Positions 1 through 9,274 of a DNA stretch of 15,138 nucleotides are shown in pieces. Source of the DNA: Legionella longbeachae (lineage in GTDB: Bacteria; Pseudomonadota; Gammaproteobacteria; Legionellales; Legionellaceae); assembly GCA_016191305.1 (NCBI GenBank), contig JACPOX010000086.1, forward strand, positions 1-15,138, read 5' to 3'. Each line of letters opens with the position of its first letter. Positions within the stretch are counted from its first letter, which is position 1. A program made the position numbers and the translations under genes. Under the pieces are notes generated by a model. That model saw nothing but the letters and a program-made list of their open reading frames with translations, was not told the DNA's origin and searched no databases.

Positions 1-54
1 GTTATATACCAAAACTAATGAATCAAGTAAGAACTGCAGATAAAAATGCAAACA

Positions 55-690
55 TTATTGATATAGTTCTTGATTCTTAATGTATTCATATACTGAATGA
101 GGGAGTTGGTTTTGTACATCAATACCCTTTTTTATTTTTTCACGAAGCATCGTGGAAGAGATTTCATAATTACCAGCATTAAATAGAAAAACAGAACCAG
201 CTTGTGTATTTAAAAGTGCAGCTTCATTCATTTTTTGATGCTGTTTTAAAAAATTTTGCATGATTTCTGGGGAAGCTTGCATAGCATATTCGGGTCGGTT
301 TAATACAAGTAAATTAGCTAAGGTAATTAATTTTTCCCATTCAAACCAATTCGGCAAAGACAGAAAAGCATCATAACCGAGAATTAGAGTAATAGATGCC
401 TGGGGGTATTCTAACCTAAAACTTGTTAAAGTTTCGACCATATAAGACGGAGTATGCCGTTCGATTTCGCGTAAATCAATTCTAAAGTGACGATGATTAT
501 GTATTGCCAGTTTAATCATGTGGATTCTTTGTTTTGAGCTGGCAAAACTAGGAGGCTTGATTGTTGGTGTTTTACAAGGAAGAAAAAAGTATGAATCGAA
601 TTTAAAATATGCTTGTATTGTGATGCTAGTTTGCAAGTGTCCATTGTGGATTGGATCAAAAGTGCCACCAAAAATAGCTATGCTTTGCAT
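55..690 (-). CDS. nadD: nicotinate-nucleotide adenylyltransferase
   Basis: Cytoplasmic enzyme that joins nicotinate mononucleotide and ATP to give deamido-NAD, the shared adenylylation step of NAD synthesis. The 211-aa product has the family's N-terminal nucleotide-binding motif [11 protein letters not shown] (residues 8-18), where the two histidines bind ATP phosphates. It also has PSYMVETL (81-88), GYDAF (105-109) and the C-terminal ISSTMLR signature (177-183). Length is normal for the family. The start is supported by AGGTGA five bases upstream of the ATG. It lies 11 bases downstream of holA and is the last complete gene of the leuS-lptE-holA-nadD run. In many gammaproteobacteria rsfS (ybeB) comes next, but the 54 bases left in the window show no recognisable start of it. 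Confidence 0.96.
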   Translation of the reverse strand: MQSIAIFGGTFDPIHNGHLQTSITIQAYFKFDSYFFLPCKTPTIKPPSFASSKQRIHMIKLAIHNHRHFRIDLREIERHTPSYMVETLTSFRLEYPQASITLILGYDAFLSLPNWFEWEKLITLANLLVLNRPEYAMQASPEIMQNFLKQHQKMNEAALLNTQAGSVFLFNAGNYEISSTMLREKIKKGIDVQNQLPHSVYEYIKNQELYQ

Positions 691-701
691 GTATCACCTA
701 T

Positions 702-1721
702 TTAATTCGGTCTGCTTAGTGAAAGAGCAATGATTTCCAAAGAGTTCCATGTTTGTAAATTAAAACTCGACTTAATTTGTTCGTCAATAGAGTAACAGTG
801 TCGATGCAATTGCAGCAATATACTTTGTAATGACTTAGTATTCTTATTAAATCGATTATAAAAAGCTTGATAGAGAGTAACACGTTGAGGCCATATTTTC
901 AGTTGATTACAAGCATTTTTAAAATCAATTTTTTGCTCTATTAAAGATGATAGTTGCATGATCAGTCTGATTTCCTGACTAAGGATCCATAAAACTAGGG
1001 TTGCTTCAGTTTTATTATTTGCGGCATGTCGTAAAATCTGAATTGCTTTGTCACCTTGACCAAGCAAGCATGCATCAACTAATTCAAACAACTCATGGCT
1101 GCATTGATCTGATAAATGTTCTTGTGCTTGTTTGGTGTCAATTCTAGTGTTAGGGCTATTGGATAAAGCTATTTTTTCAATCACCTGAGCACAGGCCAAC
1201 ATATTCCCATGAGTGTATCGATGAATCAAATCTGGAACTTGCGGATCAAAATTCATAGAGTTTTTCTTCAACTGCATTATTATCCAGTTTTTCATTGCTT
1301 CAGCATTTAATGGGTACGCAACAGAAACTACAGCATGCTCGTGGGATGATAGCCATTGCATTTGTTTTGCAGAGATATTTGGTGCTCTAATAATAATAAA
1401 ACAACGTAAGTTTATGGAGTCGAGATATTCAGTAAGAATTTTTTTCCCTGTAGCATCCATTGATTTTTTATCAAAAAATATATTTAAAACTACGGTATCT
1501 GAAAATAGAGAATAACTGTTGGCTTCTTTTCTAACGTAATTCCAATCCTCTGCTGACTGGATGGAGATGATTTTTTCATCAAAATCATGATTTATTTTGA
1601 TGGCTGATTTTATAGTGTCTAAAGAATCTTCCAACAAATAATTATCTTGCCCAATCAGAATATAGAGTGGGGCAATTTTTTTTTGTACTTGTTTCACCAG
1701 CATTTGTTGTTTGATTTGCAT
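702..1721 (-). CDS. holA: DNA polymerase III subunit delta (clamp loader)
   Basis: Delta subunit of the DNA polymerase III clamp loader, which opens the beta sliding clamp during replication. The 339-aa product begins with a short helical stretch and then PLYILIGQDNYLLED (about 18-32), matching the PLYLLxGxExxLxxE start of the degenerate AAA+ domain typical of HolA. The rest follows the family pattern: a central alpha/beta part with the SSHEHAVVS region near residue 120, then an all-helical C-terminal collar domain. Length is normal (about 340 aa). Its start lies inside the end of the annotated lptE frame, with a 28-base overlap that implies translational coupling or reflects the altered lptE tail. 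The standard neighbours lptE and nadD strengthen the call, since sequence conservation in this family is low. Confidence 0.93.
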   Translation of the reverse strand: MQIKQQMLVKQVQKKIAPLYILIGQDNYLLEDSLDTIKSAIKINHDFDEKIISIQSAEDWNYVRKEANSYSLFSDTVVLNIFFDKKSMDATGKKILTEYLDSINLRCFIIIRAPNISAKQMQWLSSHEHAVVSVAYPLNAEAMKNWIIMQLKKNSMNFDPQVPDLIHRYTHGNMLACAQVIEKIALSNSPNTRIDTKQAQEHLSDQCSHELFELVDACLLGQGDKAIQILRHAANNKTEATLVLWILSQEIRLIMQLSSLIEQKIDFKNACNQLKIWPQRVTLYQAFYNRFNKNTKSLQSILLQLHRHCYSIDEQIKSSFNLQTWNSLEIIALSLSRPN

Positions 1722-2116
1722 ATATTTTTTAGTTTACTGTGGTATTTTCCCTTGCTGAATGCTTGGGGAGTGCCGAATATAGTTTTTAGCTTAAATAGTA
1801 CAGTCAAGGTTAAAGTATATTGCCTCGGATTAGTACTTGCGCCAATGCTAATAATCTGTTGTTGCAGGTTCACTTCATTAATTATTAACCAATACTGAGC
1901 ATGAGAAGGATCAGATTCAATATTAATTCTGGAACCTTCTAGGTAAGACTCCAGAATAGAGACAAATTGTTTGTCATTGTTTTCAGAAATTATCGCAACA
2001 TGATTAAGCCAGCCTGGTAAGGTGTTCATACCGCGAAGATGAAAACCGCATGCCGATAAAAGAAATGCCAACATGAAGGGCATGATCCAGTGCAATCTTC
2101 TGAATTGAAGTTTCAT
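1694..2116 (-). CDS. lptE: LPS-assembly lipoprotein LptE, apparently C-terminally truncated
   Basis: Outer-membrane lipoprotein that plugs the LptD barrel and helps place LPS in the outer leaflet. With the ATG at 2116 (AGG eight bases upstream) the product has 140 aa: a signal peptide and lipobox LLSAC with the lipidated Cys at 23, followed by GFHLRG, a hallmark of LptE. The STNPRQYTLTLTVLFKL segment (94-110) fits the family's conserved TNxRQYxLxxTVxF strand. An ATG seven codons further upstream (2137) has no ribosome site and would add residues before the signal peptide. After residue 110 the sequence stops resembling LptE. The usual RQLTxNNxRILGS-type strand and C-terminal helix, roughly 45-60 residues, are absent in every frame before holA. 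Identity is well supported; an intact C-terminus is not. Confidence 0.85.
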   Translation of the reverse strand: MKLQFRRLHWIMPFMLAFLLSACGFHLRGMNTLPGWLNHVAIISENNDKQFVSILESYLEGSRINIESDPSHAQYWLIINEVNLQQQIISIGASTNPRQYTLTLTVLFKLKTIFGTPQAFSKGKYHSKLKNICKSNNKCW

Positions 2117-2165
2117 TATAAGGACCTGCTTTTGCATGCGAGTATAAATAAATCACTAGGCTTCA

Positions 2166-4640
2166 TCAACCAACGACCAAATTAATTAATTGTCTGTGTG
2201 CAACAACAATGGCTTTTTTTACTGTTTGACCAATCAGAAAATCGTGTGCTTTTTGTTTTGCTACAGTAATTAGTTCTTCTTCTGGCATATCCACATGAGC
2301 AGTAAATTGGGCTCTAAGTTTACCATTCACTTGAACAACATAATCTACTTCTTCTGTTTTTAAAGCCCCTTTATCTACTCTTGGCCAATTAGCATCAATA
2401 ATTGCTTTTTCAAAACCTAATTGTTGCCACAGATGATGTGTTATATGTGGGGTTATTGGAGCCAATAATCTGAGCAAGATACTCATGCTGGAATGGATGA
2501 AGAATCTATCGTCTTCCGTTTCTATGGAGTAACTAGAAATTTCATTGAGCAGTTTCATACAGCCCGAAACTACAGTATTAAATTGATTCCGATCATAGTC
2601 ATGGGTTGCTTGCGCTAGAATCTGATGTACAGTATGACGTGATTTTTTTAAACGACTTTCTGCTTGTTGCCAATTCACATGGCCATTTCCACCAAGAATA
2701 ATATCGTTCACATCAACGAACATATTTTGATGTTGGAAAGCAAAAGCCCAAATTCTTTTAAGAAAACGATGGGCACCTTCTACAGCAGCATCAGACCATT
2801 CTAATGATTGCTCTGGCGGAGCCGCAAACATGACAAATAAACGTGCTGTATCAGCACCATAGGTATCAATTAGATGGTTAGGATCAACCACATTACCAAC
2901 TGATTTAGACATTTTATGCCCATCTTTTAAAACCATGCCTTGAGTTAATAGTGCTTTAAATGGTTCATCTGAATTAACTAAACCTTCATCACGCATTAAT
3001 TTGTGAAAGAATCGAGCATAAAGTAAATGCATTACGGCATGTTCTATTCCACCAACATATTGATCTACAGGAGTCCAGTATTTAGCTCTATCATCAAGCA
3101 TTGCATTTTCTTGTCCTTTACAGGCAAAACGAGCGTAGTACCAAGATGACTCAACAAAGGTATCAAAAGTATCTGTTTCGCGATAAGCATCCTGACCGCA
3201 TTTAGGACAGGAAACATTGACGAACTCAGGACATTGAGCAAGTGGAGATCCTATACCTGTAAATGATACATCTTCAGGTAGAATTACTGGAAGTTCCTGT
3301 TCGGGAACAGGAACAGTGCCACATTGTTCGCATAAGATCATTGGAATAGGTGTTCCCCAATATCTTTGTCTCGATACACCCCAGTCACGTAATCTATAAT
3401 TAATAGTGGCTTTACCCGTATCATGTTCTTCAAGGAAAGTGGTTATGGTTTCAATTGCCTGTGAAGAAGTTAATCCATCAAACTGATTAGAGTGGATGAG
3501 AACACCTTCCCCTGTGTAAGCTGATTTACTTAAGTCGTGTTTTATGTCTTCTGCTGGTTTGATTACTTCTTTAATAGGTAATTGATATTTATGAGCAAAC
3601 TCCCAGTCTCTTTGATCGTGTCCTGGAACTGCCATTACTGCACCAGAGCCGTATTGCATGAGTACAAAATTTGCAACCCATATTGGCACTTCTTCGCCGG
3701 TAATGGGATGGAGAGCTGTTAGACCTGTGTTGACCCCTCTTTTTTCCATAGTAGCCAATTCTGCTTCAGCCATTTTAGTGCCTTGACAGCTGTCAATGAA
3801 TTCTTTTACTTCTTTATTGTTACTTGCTGCTTCTTTGGCTATGGGATGATCTGTTGCAATAGCAAGATAGGTTACACCCATTAAAGTATCTGGGCGTGTG
3901 GTATATATTTTTAATCGTTTAGGATAGTTATTAATGTTAAAATATATTTCGGTTCCAGTAGAACGACCTATCCAATTGCGTTGCATTTGTTTAACTTGAG
4001 CAGGCCATTCGTCCAACGTATCGAGTGAGCTTAGTAATTCATCAGCATAAGCTGTAATTTTAATAAACCATTGAGAAATTTCTTTCCGTTCGACTAGAGC
4101 GCCTGAACGCCATCCACGTCCATCAACTACTTGCTCATTTGCTAAAACGGTTTGGTCCACTGGATCCCAGTTGACTACAGAATTTTTTTTATAAACCAAG
4201 CCTTTTTCAAACAATCGAATAAAAAACCATTGTTCCCATCGATAATATTCAGGCACACAAGTGGAAATTTCACGTTTCCAATCATAGGCATTGCCAAGGC
4301 GTAAAAATTGCTTTTTCATGGACTCTATGTTTTTTTTGGTCCATTCAGCAGGTGGAATTCCATTTTTTATAGCTGCATTTTCAGCAGGCAGGCCAAATGC
4401 ATCCCAACCTATTGGTTGGAGGACATTTTTTCCCAAAGCACGCTGATAGCGAGCAATTACATCACCAATGGTATAGTTACGAACATGTCCCATGTGCAAT
4501 GTTCCACTGGGATATGGGAACATGGATAAACAATAAAATTTCTCTCTGTTTAAATCTTCTGAAACATTAAATGATTGTTTCTTATGCCAGTATTGTTGAG
4601 CCTGTTCCTCAACTTCTTGCGGTATGTAGGTATTATCCAT
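2166..4640 (-). CDS. leuS: leucine--tRNA ligase
   Basis: Class I aminoacyl-tRNA synthetase that charges tRNA(Leu) in the cytoplasm. The 824-aa product starts MDNTYIPQEVEEQAQQYWHKKQSF, which aligns with the normal LeuRS start. It carries the HIGH-type motif HMGH (49-52) in PYPSGTLHMGHVRNY, the CP1 editing domain with TTRPDT, a Cys-pair segment (CEQC, CPKC), FVESSWYYARF and the KMSKS loop at 576-580 (bases 2901-2915). The C-terminal tRNA-binding domain ends in VNGKLRAQ and a VxKxIVV-type tail. The frame is open for 54 more codons upstream, but that stretch overlaps the end of lnt, is hydrophobic and does not match LeuRS, so the ATG at 4640 was chosen although its ribosome site is weak. It sits 65 bases downstream of lnt and 49 bases upstream of lptE. 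Confidence 0.97.
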   Translation of the reverse strand: MDNTYIPQEVEEQAQQYWHKKQSFNVSEDLNREKFYCLSMFPYPSGTLHMGHVRNYTIGDVIARYQRALGKNVLQPIGWDAFGLPAENAAIKNGIPPAEWTKKNIESMKKQFLRLGNAYDWKREISTCVPEYYRWEQWFFIRLFEKGLVYKKNSVVNWDPVDQTVLANEQVVDGRGWRSGALVERKEISQWFIKITAYADELLSSLDTLDEWPAQVKQMQRNWIGRSTGTEIYFNINNYPKRLKIYTTRPDTLMGVTYLAIATDHPIAKEAASNNKEVKEFIDSCQGTKMAEAELATMEKRGVNTGLTALHPITGEEVPIWVANFVLMQYGSGAVMAVPGHDQRDWEFAHKYQLPIKEVIKPAEDIKHDLSKSAYTGEGVLIHSNQFDGLTSSQAIETITTFLEEHDTGKATINYRLRDWGVSRQRYWGTPIPMILCEQCGTVPVPEQELPVILPEDVSFTGIGSPLAQCPEFVNVSCPKCGQDAYRETDTFDTFVESSWYYARFACKGQENAMLDDRAKYWTPVDQYVGGIEHAVMHLLYARFFHKLMRDEGLVNSDEPFKALLTQGMVLKDGHKMSKSVGNVVDPNHLIDTYGADTARLFVMFAAPPEQSLEWSDAAVEGAHRFLKRIWAFAFQHQNMFVDVNDIILGGNGHVNWQQAESRLKKSRHTVHQILAQATHDYDRNQFNTVVSGCMKLLNEISSYSIETEDDRFFIHSSMSILLRLLAPITPHITHHLWQQLGFEKAIIDANWPRVDKGALKTEEVDYVVQVNGKLRAQFTAHVDMPEEELITVAKQKAHDFLIGQTVKKAIVVAHRQLINLVVG

Positions 4641-4705
4641 AGTCCAGTTTTTTAAGTACACTAAATCGCTTAAGGATAACTCCTCTTGTGCCTGCCAGCA
4701 ATAGA

Positions 4706-6241
4706 TTATTGCTGGAATTGGTGACGAAGATGAATAAAAAGGATAAAAGCCAGAAAAAATAGACAAAAAATTAAGGAAGGATACTCTTGCCACATAATCC
4801 ATGGAGTAATACCTTCGGCTGGATAAATAGTACTTTCCAGAATGCCAGAACTAAATGATGGAAGGCTTTCTGTTATTTCACCATGAGCATCAATTACAGA
4901 CGACAAGCCATCATTATTAACAACTATTTGATATCGCCCCGTAAGTAATGAAAGAATTTGAGCCATTTGCAATTGTTGGTAGCTGGCAAGTGAGTGTCCA
5001 AACCATCCATTATCACTCATAGAAACAATCCATTGCGCCTCAGGCATTTGTTCTCGTAGAAGCTTTGGGTATGCAATTTCGTAACAAATCAAGTTTGCAA
5101 TCGGATAATCTCCAATTCTGATTAAGGGTTGGTGTTTTTTTCCCGGCAATAAATTAGGTTCTGGTAAATTAAGCCAGTGATTAATTGTTACAAAAGGTTT
5201 GGGAATATATTCTCCAAAAGGAACAAGCTGTTGCTTGAGTTTTTTTCCTTTTGCTCCTCCAAGTGTAATGGTTGAATTGTAATAATTGGTTTCACTGTCA
5301 TTTGTAGGTTGTAAAATGCCTACCAATAATGCACTTTTTGCTTTTAATGCTTTTTTATCTAGTTTGTTTAAATATTTGTCTAGATAGCTGGCGGGAAGAG
5401 GTATAGCTGATTCAGGCAAAATAATTAATTGTTTGCCCAATAATTCATTGATTGCATTTTCATAGTATTTTAACAAACTCCAGAATAAGTTTTCGTCCCA
5501 TTTATCTCGCATGGACAAATTGGCTTGTACCGCTCCCACGCTAACAGGCTCGTTTTTTATCTGTGACCAAGATATATTTTTGCATGTTATAGGCCCGATA
5601 ATAAGGAGTACAACTACAATCAGGTAGTAATAGCGTTTTTGCGAATTTTGCGAAACAGCTAATGTGAGTAGGGTAGAAATCAAGACACATACTAAACTTA
5701 AGCCGTAGATCCCTAAAATTGGCGCGATGTATTTAATGGGTGTATCAATTAATGTTGTGCCTACTAATAGCCAAGGAAATCCACTAAATAGGGTCGCTCG
5801 ACTGTATTCGCATACACACCATAGAGTACTAAATAGGGCTAAAGACAGCAGTTTTCGATGTTTTAATTCGAGTAACTTAAATAAGTAACCGACTAGAGCA
5901 GGAAAGAGGGCGAGATACATAATAAAAACTAAAGTAATCAAGCCCGCGAGAAAATAATTCAATTGACCATAGTCATGAATGCTTACTATGACCCAAGAAA
6001 CCCCAAAGCCGAAATAGCCTATTCCGTAATAAAAACCTAGAAAAAATCCTTGTTTTATAGAACAATTGTGTAGACTGGAATAAAGAAATGCTAGGCTAAG
6101 GAGGGTTACTCCTGGCATATGAAAAGGTGCGAAACCCAAAGGCCCTAATAAACCCGCCATAAACAGCAAGAAGTATTTAGCATATCCAAGCCGTATTGCC
6201 GGATTAAATGGGATGGTGTTGACTAAAGCAGTTTGCTTCAT
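4706..6241 (-). CDS. lnt: apolipoprotein N-acyltransferase
   Basis: Inner-membrane enzyme that transfers an acyl chain from phospholipid to the N-terminal cysteine of lipoproteins, the last step of their maturation before Lol sorting. The 511-aa product has about seven hydrophobic segments in residues 20-220 and a C-terminal anchor near 485-505. Between them is a periplasmic nitrilase-like domain (about 233-470). The catalytic triad is visible as Glu277 in LPESAIPLP, Lys336 in KQQLVPFGEY and Cys386 in LICYEIAYP; SMSDNGWFG and NNDGLSSVID are also conserved. It heads the minus-strand cluster that makes and uses lipoproteins (LptE is one). Divergently transcribed from 6419, with a plausible promoter just upstream. 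Confidence 0.96.
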   Translation of the reverse strand: MKQTALVNTIPFNPAIRLGYAKYFLLFMAGLLGPLGFAPFHMPGVTLLSLAFLYSSLHNCSIKQGFFLGFYYGIGYFGFGVSWVIVSIHDYGQLNYFLAGLITLVFIMYLALFPALVGYLFKLLELKHRKLLSLALFSTLWCVCEYSRATLFSGFPWLLVGTTLIDTPIKYIAPILGIYGLSLVCVLISTLLTLAVSQNSQKRYYYLIVVVLLIIGPITCKNISWSQIKNEPVSVGAVQANLSMRDKWDENLFWSLLKYYENAINELLGKQLIILPESAIPLPASYLDKYLNKLDKKALKAKSALLVGILQPTNDSETNYYNSTITLGGAKGKKLKQQLVPFGEYIPKPFVTINHWLNLPEPNLLPGKKHQPLIRIGDYPIANLICYEIAYPKLLREQMPEAQWIVSMSDNGWFGHSLASYQQLQMAQILSLLTGRYQIVVNNDGLSSVIDAHGEITESLPSFSSGILESTIYPAEGITPWIMWQEYPSLIFCLFFLAFILFIHLRHQFQQ

Positions 6242-6267
6242 AGTTTATCTGAAAATTATAAAACGAT

Positions 6268-6296
6268 AAGATAAATGACTCTGTTAATCAGGTCAA
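6268..6296 (-). promoter_or_regulatory. candidate sigma-70 promoter for lnt
   Basis: Read on the minus strand there is a -35 TTGACC (6291-6296, five of six to consensus), a 17-base spacer and a -10 TATCTT (6268-6273, four of six). The predicted start would fall near 6261, about 20 bases before the lnt ATG at 6241. Placement and spacing are good and the -10 is weak. This is a reading by eye. Confidence 0.4.
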
Positions 6297-6418
6297 GAAT
6301 TAGCGAAATATTTTGGATTCTATTTTGCTCTTGCTATGGATGCATTTAGCTAAAAGATACTATCCAATCTACAATATTTTGTGTAGGATAAGCCCGTTTT
6401 ATAATGGGAGATGGATAA

Positions 6419-7507
6419 ATGTATAATGTAATGATTACTGGCGCAGGGAAAATTGGTAGCTTAATCGCTTGTTTATTGACTGAAAGCGGTTCCTACCAGG
6501 TCCATTTGGTTGATGTTGATTTTAATGGATCCGATGTGAAAAGGTTGCTGGCTGCTGTACCAAAAATTAAAACAGTGGCTTTGGATGTTCAGGATCAACA
6601 GTCCACGAAAGCATACATGGAAAAACATGGAATTGTGGCTGTTATTTCAAGTCTTCCTTACTTTTTAAATGTCCATGTTGCAGAGGCAGCAAAAGCTGCG
6701 AAAGCGCATTATTTTGATTTAACGGAAGATACGGCAGTTACTGAGGCTGTAAAGGCAATTTCTTTAAATGCAGGAACTGCTTTTGTCCCTCAATGTGGAC
6801 TTGCCCCAGGGTTTATCAGTATTGCAGCTAATAGTCTAATGCAAGAATTTGAAGAATGTCATCATGTAAAATTGCGTGTTGGTGCTCTTCCACAAAATGC
6901 AAACAATGCTTTGCAGTATTCTTTAACTTGGTCCACTGATGGAATAATTAATGAATATGGAAATCCTTGTTATGGTATTAAATATGGAAAAGCAACCACA
7001 ATGGCTCCATTGGAGGGATTAGAGTCCATTCAAATCGATGGTTGTGAATACGAAGCGTTTAATACTTCAGGAGGTTTGGGTAGTTTAGCTGAGCTCCATT
7101 CAGGCAAAGTACACACCATGAACTATAAAACCATGCGTTATCCTGGTCATTGTCAAAAAATGCGCTTCTTAATGAATGATCTACGCTTAAATGAAGATAG
7201 AGCTACTTTGAAGCGTATTTTAGAACATGCTGTTCCGAAAACCTATCAAGATATCGTTATAGTCTATGTCTCTGTAGAAGGATTAAAACGAGGCGAATTG
7301 ACTGAAACCAATTATGTAAAAAAAATCTATCCAGTTGAAATATGTGGTCTGGAATGGTCAGCGATTCAAATCAGTACTGCTTCAGGTATTTGTGCTGTGG
7401 CCGATTTGGTACTTGGTCAAGCAAATGAATATAGTGGATTGGTTTTACAAGAGAAATTCCAGTTAAATGCTGTGTTGGAAAATCGTTTTGGTCGTTATTA
7501 CGCATAA
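6419..7507 (+). CDS. saccharopine/lysine dehydrogenase family oxidoreductase
   Basis: NAD(P)-dependent oxidoreductase of the saccharopine dehydrogenase/lysine 6-dehydrogenase family, 362 aa. The N-terminal Rossmann fold shows MITGAGKIGS (GxGxxG at 8-13), then HLVDVD with the acidic residue after strand 2. DLTEDTAV and PQCGLAPGF (about 100-135) are characteristic of this family. The C-terminal half is the family's catalytic/dimerisation domain. A GGGAG ribosome site lies eight bases before the ATG. The next gene, 31 bases on, encodes an aminoadipate-semialdehyde dehydrogenase. Together they suggest that lysine (or saccharopine) is oxidised to 2-aminoadipate 6-semialdehyde and then to 2-aminoadipate. 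Whether the substrate is lysine or saccharopine cannot be told from sequence alone; the lack of an adjacent saccharopine-forming reductase mildly favours lysine 6-dehydrogenase. Confidence 0.88.
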   Translation: MYNVMITGAGKIGSLIACLLTESGSYQVHLVDVDFNGSDVKRLLAAVPKIKTVALDVQDQQSTKAYMEKHGIVAVISSLPYFLNVHVAEAAKAAKAHYFDLTEDTAVTEAVKAISLNAGTAFVPQCGLAPGFISIAANSLMQEFEECHHVKLRVGALPQNANNALQYSLTWSTDGIINEYGNPCYGIKYGKATTMAPLEGLESIQIDGCEYEAFNTSGGLGSLAELHSGKVHTMNYKTMRYPGHCQKMRFLMNDLRLNEDRATLKRILEHAVPKTYQDIVIVYVSVEGLKRGELTETNYVKKIYPVEICGLEWSAIQISTASGICAVADLVLGQANEYSGLVLQEKFQLNAVLENRFGRYYA

Positions 7508-7538
7508 ACTGAATTGAGATGACACATAGGAGTGCATT

Positions 7539-9059
7539 ATGGAATTATTAAAAAGTTTAAAAGTTCATGCAGTGAATTCAGGGGCCTTTAGTGGTCAAGG
7601 TTGGCAAAGTGCAATTCATGCGCATAAATTAATTTCTTATAGTCCAGCAAATGGTGAAAAACTTGCTGAAATAGCAACGTGCACTATGAATGATTATGAA
7701 GAGATAATGAAACGTGCGCAACATGCAGCAAATGAGTGGAAAAAAATTCCAGCTCCTAAAAGAGGTGAAATAATCAGACAAATTGGCCAGGCACTCCGAG
7801 AGCATAAAGATGCATTGGGTAGTTTGGTGTCTCTAGAAATGGGTAAATCCAAGCAGGAAGGTGATGGTGAAGTCCAAGAAATGATTGATATAGCAGATTT
7901 TGCTGTAGGCCAATCACGAATGTTGTATGGTAATTCGATGCATTCAGAGCGTCCTCAGCATAGGATGTATGAGCAATGGCATCCCTATGGTATTGTTGGT
8001 GTTATTTCAGCTTTTAATTTTCCAGTGGCTGTATGGTCTTGGAATGCTTTTTTAGCTGCAATATGCGGAAATGTTACTGTGTGGAAACCTTCAGCAAAAA
8101 CACCTTTATGTGCTGTGGCAGTACAGCATATTTGCAACGAAGTGTTAGTGCAAAATAATTGTCCTGAAATATTTAGTTTGATTATTCCTGAAGATCATGA
8201 TGTTGTTGAAACGATGGTTAATGATAAACGCATACCACTTATTTCATTTACAGGCTCAACAGCTGTGGGCAAACAGGTGGCTGCAAAGGTTGCGAACAGA
8301 TTAGGTAAAACTATTTTGGAATTAGGCGGAAATAATGCCATTATTTTGGATGAGTCTGCCGATCTTCATTTAGCAATCCCCGCAATTGTGTTTGGAGCGG
8401 TAGGTACAGCAGGCCAACGTTGTACTTCTACACGACGTTTGTTTGTGCATCAATCTCAATATGATTATGTTGTTGAGCGTTTACGTTTTGCTTATGAACA
8501 AATAACTATTGGTGATCCTTTAGACAAGAAAAATCTTATGGGTCCACTCATTGATCGGCAGGCTGTTGAGCAATTTAATCAAGCAATAAAGCGTATTAAA
8601 GAAGCAGGGGGGCAAATTATATATGGAGGCGAAACCTTACATCAACCAGGATGTTTTGTGCAACCTACTTTAGTTTGCGGTATACATAATCATTGGGATA
8701 TTGTGCAAGAAGAGACTTTTGCACCTATTTTATATGTTATGCCTTTTCATACTTTGGATGAAGCGATTGCGATGCAAAATCAAGTTCCACAAGGATTGTC
8801 ATCAGCAATGTTTACTCAAAACTTGAAAAATGCGGAATATTTTTTAAGTGCTTGGGGTAGTGACTGCGGTATTGCCAATATTAACATAGGTACTTCAGGT
8901 GCTGAAATTGGTGGCGCCTTTGGGGGTGAGAAAGAGACAGGTGGTGGACGTGAGTCAGGTTCTGATTCTTGGAAAGCATACATGCGTCGACAAACTAATA
9001 CAATTAACTGGGGTGATGAATTGCCATTGGCTCAAGGTATTACATTTAACTTGTCTTGA
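7539..9059 (+). CDS. ALDH7-type L-2-aminoadipate-6-semialdehyde (piperideine-6-carboxylate) dehydrogenase
   Basis: Aldehyde dehydrogenase, 506 aa, that would oxidise 2-aminoadipate 6-semialdehyde to 2-aminoadipate with NAD. Visible ALDH features are Asn160 in [15 protein letters not shown] (182-189), the NAD-loop [10 protein letters not shown] (236-245), general base Glu261 in ELGGNN and catalytic Cys295 in GTAGQRCTS. The segment [20 protein letters not shown] near the C-terminus, followed by [13 protein letters not shown], closely matches the ALDH7 (antiquitin) signature and separates it from other ALDH families. AGGAG lies before the ATG and the gene is 31 bases downstream of the saccharopine/lysine dehydrogenase gene, so the two are very likely co-transcribed as a lysine degradation unit. 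No defects are seen. Confidence 0.94.
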   Translation: MELLKSLKVHAVNSGAFSGQGWQSAIHAHKLISYSPANGEKLAEIATCTMNDYEEIMKRAQHAANEWKKIPAPKRGEIIRQIGQALREHKDALGSLVSLEMGKSKQEGDGEVQEMIDIADFAVGQSRMLYGNSMHSERPQHRMYEQWHPYGIVGVISAFNFPVAVWSWNAFLAAICGNVTVWKPSAKTPLCAVAVQHICNEVLVQNNCPEIFSLIIPEDHDVVETMVNDKRIPLISFTGSTAVGKQVAAKVANRLGKTILELGGNNAIILDESADLHLAIPAIVFGAVGTAGQRCTSTRRLFVHQSQYDYVVERLRFAYEQITIGDPLDKKNLMGPLIDRQAVEQFNQAIKRIKEAGGQIIYGGETLHQPGCFVQPTLVCGIHNHWDIVQEETFAPILYVMPFHTLDEAIAMQNQVPQGLSSAMFTQNLKNAEYFLSAWGSDCGIANINIGTSGAEIGGAFGGEKETGGGRESGSDSWKAYMRRQTNTINWGDELPLAQGITFNLS

Positions 9060-9120
9060 TGGACATTAAATTCATCAGATACTAATGAATAGGCCTTGAT
9101 CGTCATTTCGTGCAGGATTT

Positions 9121-9196
9121 TGTAGGTTGGGCCCCTGGCCCAACAAAGGGCTAAACTCTAGGCTGATGTTCATGTTGGACCAGGGCCCAACCTACA
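9121..9196. repeat. palindromic element with TGTAGGTTGGGC arms; possible terminator
   Basis: The left arm 9121-9144 begins TGTAGGTTGGGCCC and the right arm 9174-9196 ends GGGCCCAACCTACA. The outer 14 bases pair perfectly, and the inner part (CTGGCCCAAC against GTTGGACCAG) pairs with one bulge and one mismatch, around a 29-base loop. GTAGGTTGGG-type palindromes occur as dispersed intergenic repeats in many proteobacteria, so this is likely one copy of a repeat family. Placed 62 bases after the aldehyde dehydrogenase stop and followed by CATTTT, it could also stop transcription before the beta-oxidation genes. Confidence 0.8.
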
Positions 9197-9274
9197 TTTT
9201 AAAGCCATTTCTCCTTAACTTAATGGGAGTGACTTGTCGGATGGCATTCGAGGTCAATCAATGAGGAAATAAGA

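Noticed and set aside
1..54. Start of rsfS after nadD (an ATG overlaps the nadD stop)
   Set aside because: That ATG reads only ten codons to a TGA and does not resemble RsfS.
2117..2137. Upstream ATG for lptE
   Set aside because: No ribosome site and it would place seven extra residues before a normal signal peptide.
4641..4802. Longer leuS start adding 54 residues
   Set aside because: The extension overlaps lnt, is hydrophobic and unlike any LeuRS N-terminus; MDNTYIPQEVEEQ is the family start.
6400..6405. Perfect TATAAT before the saccharopine/lysine dehydrogenase gene
   Set aside because: Transcription would start near 6412, downstream of the GGGAG ribosome site (6406-6410), and the -35 region is poor; probably chance.
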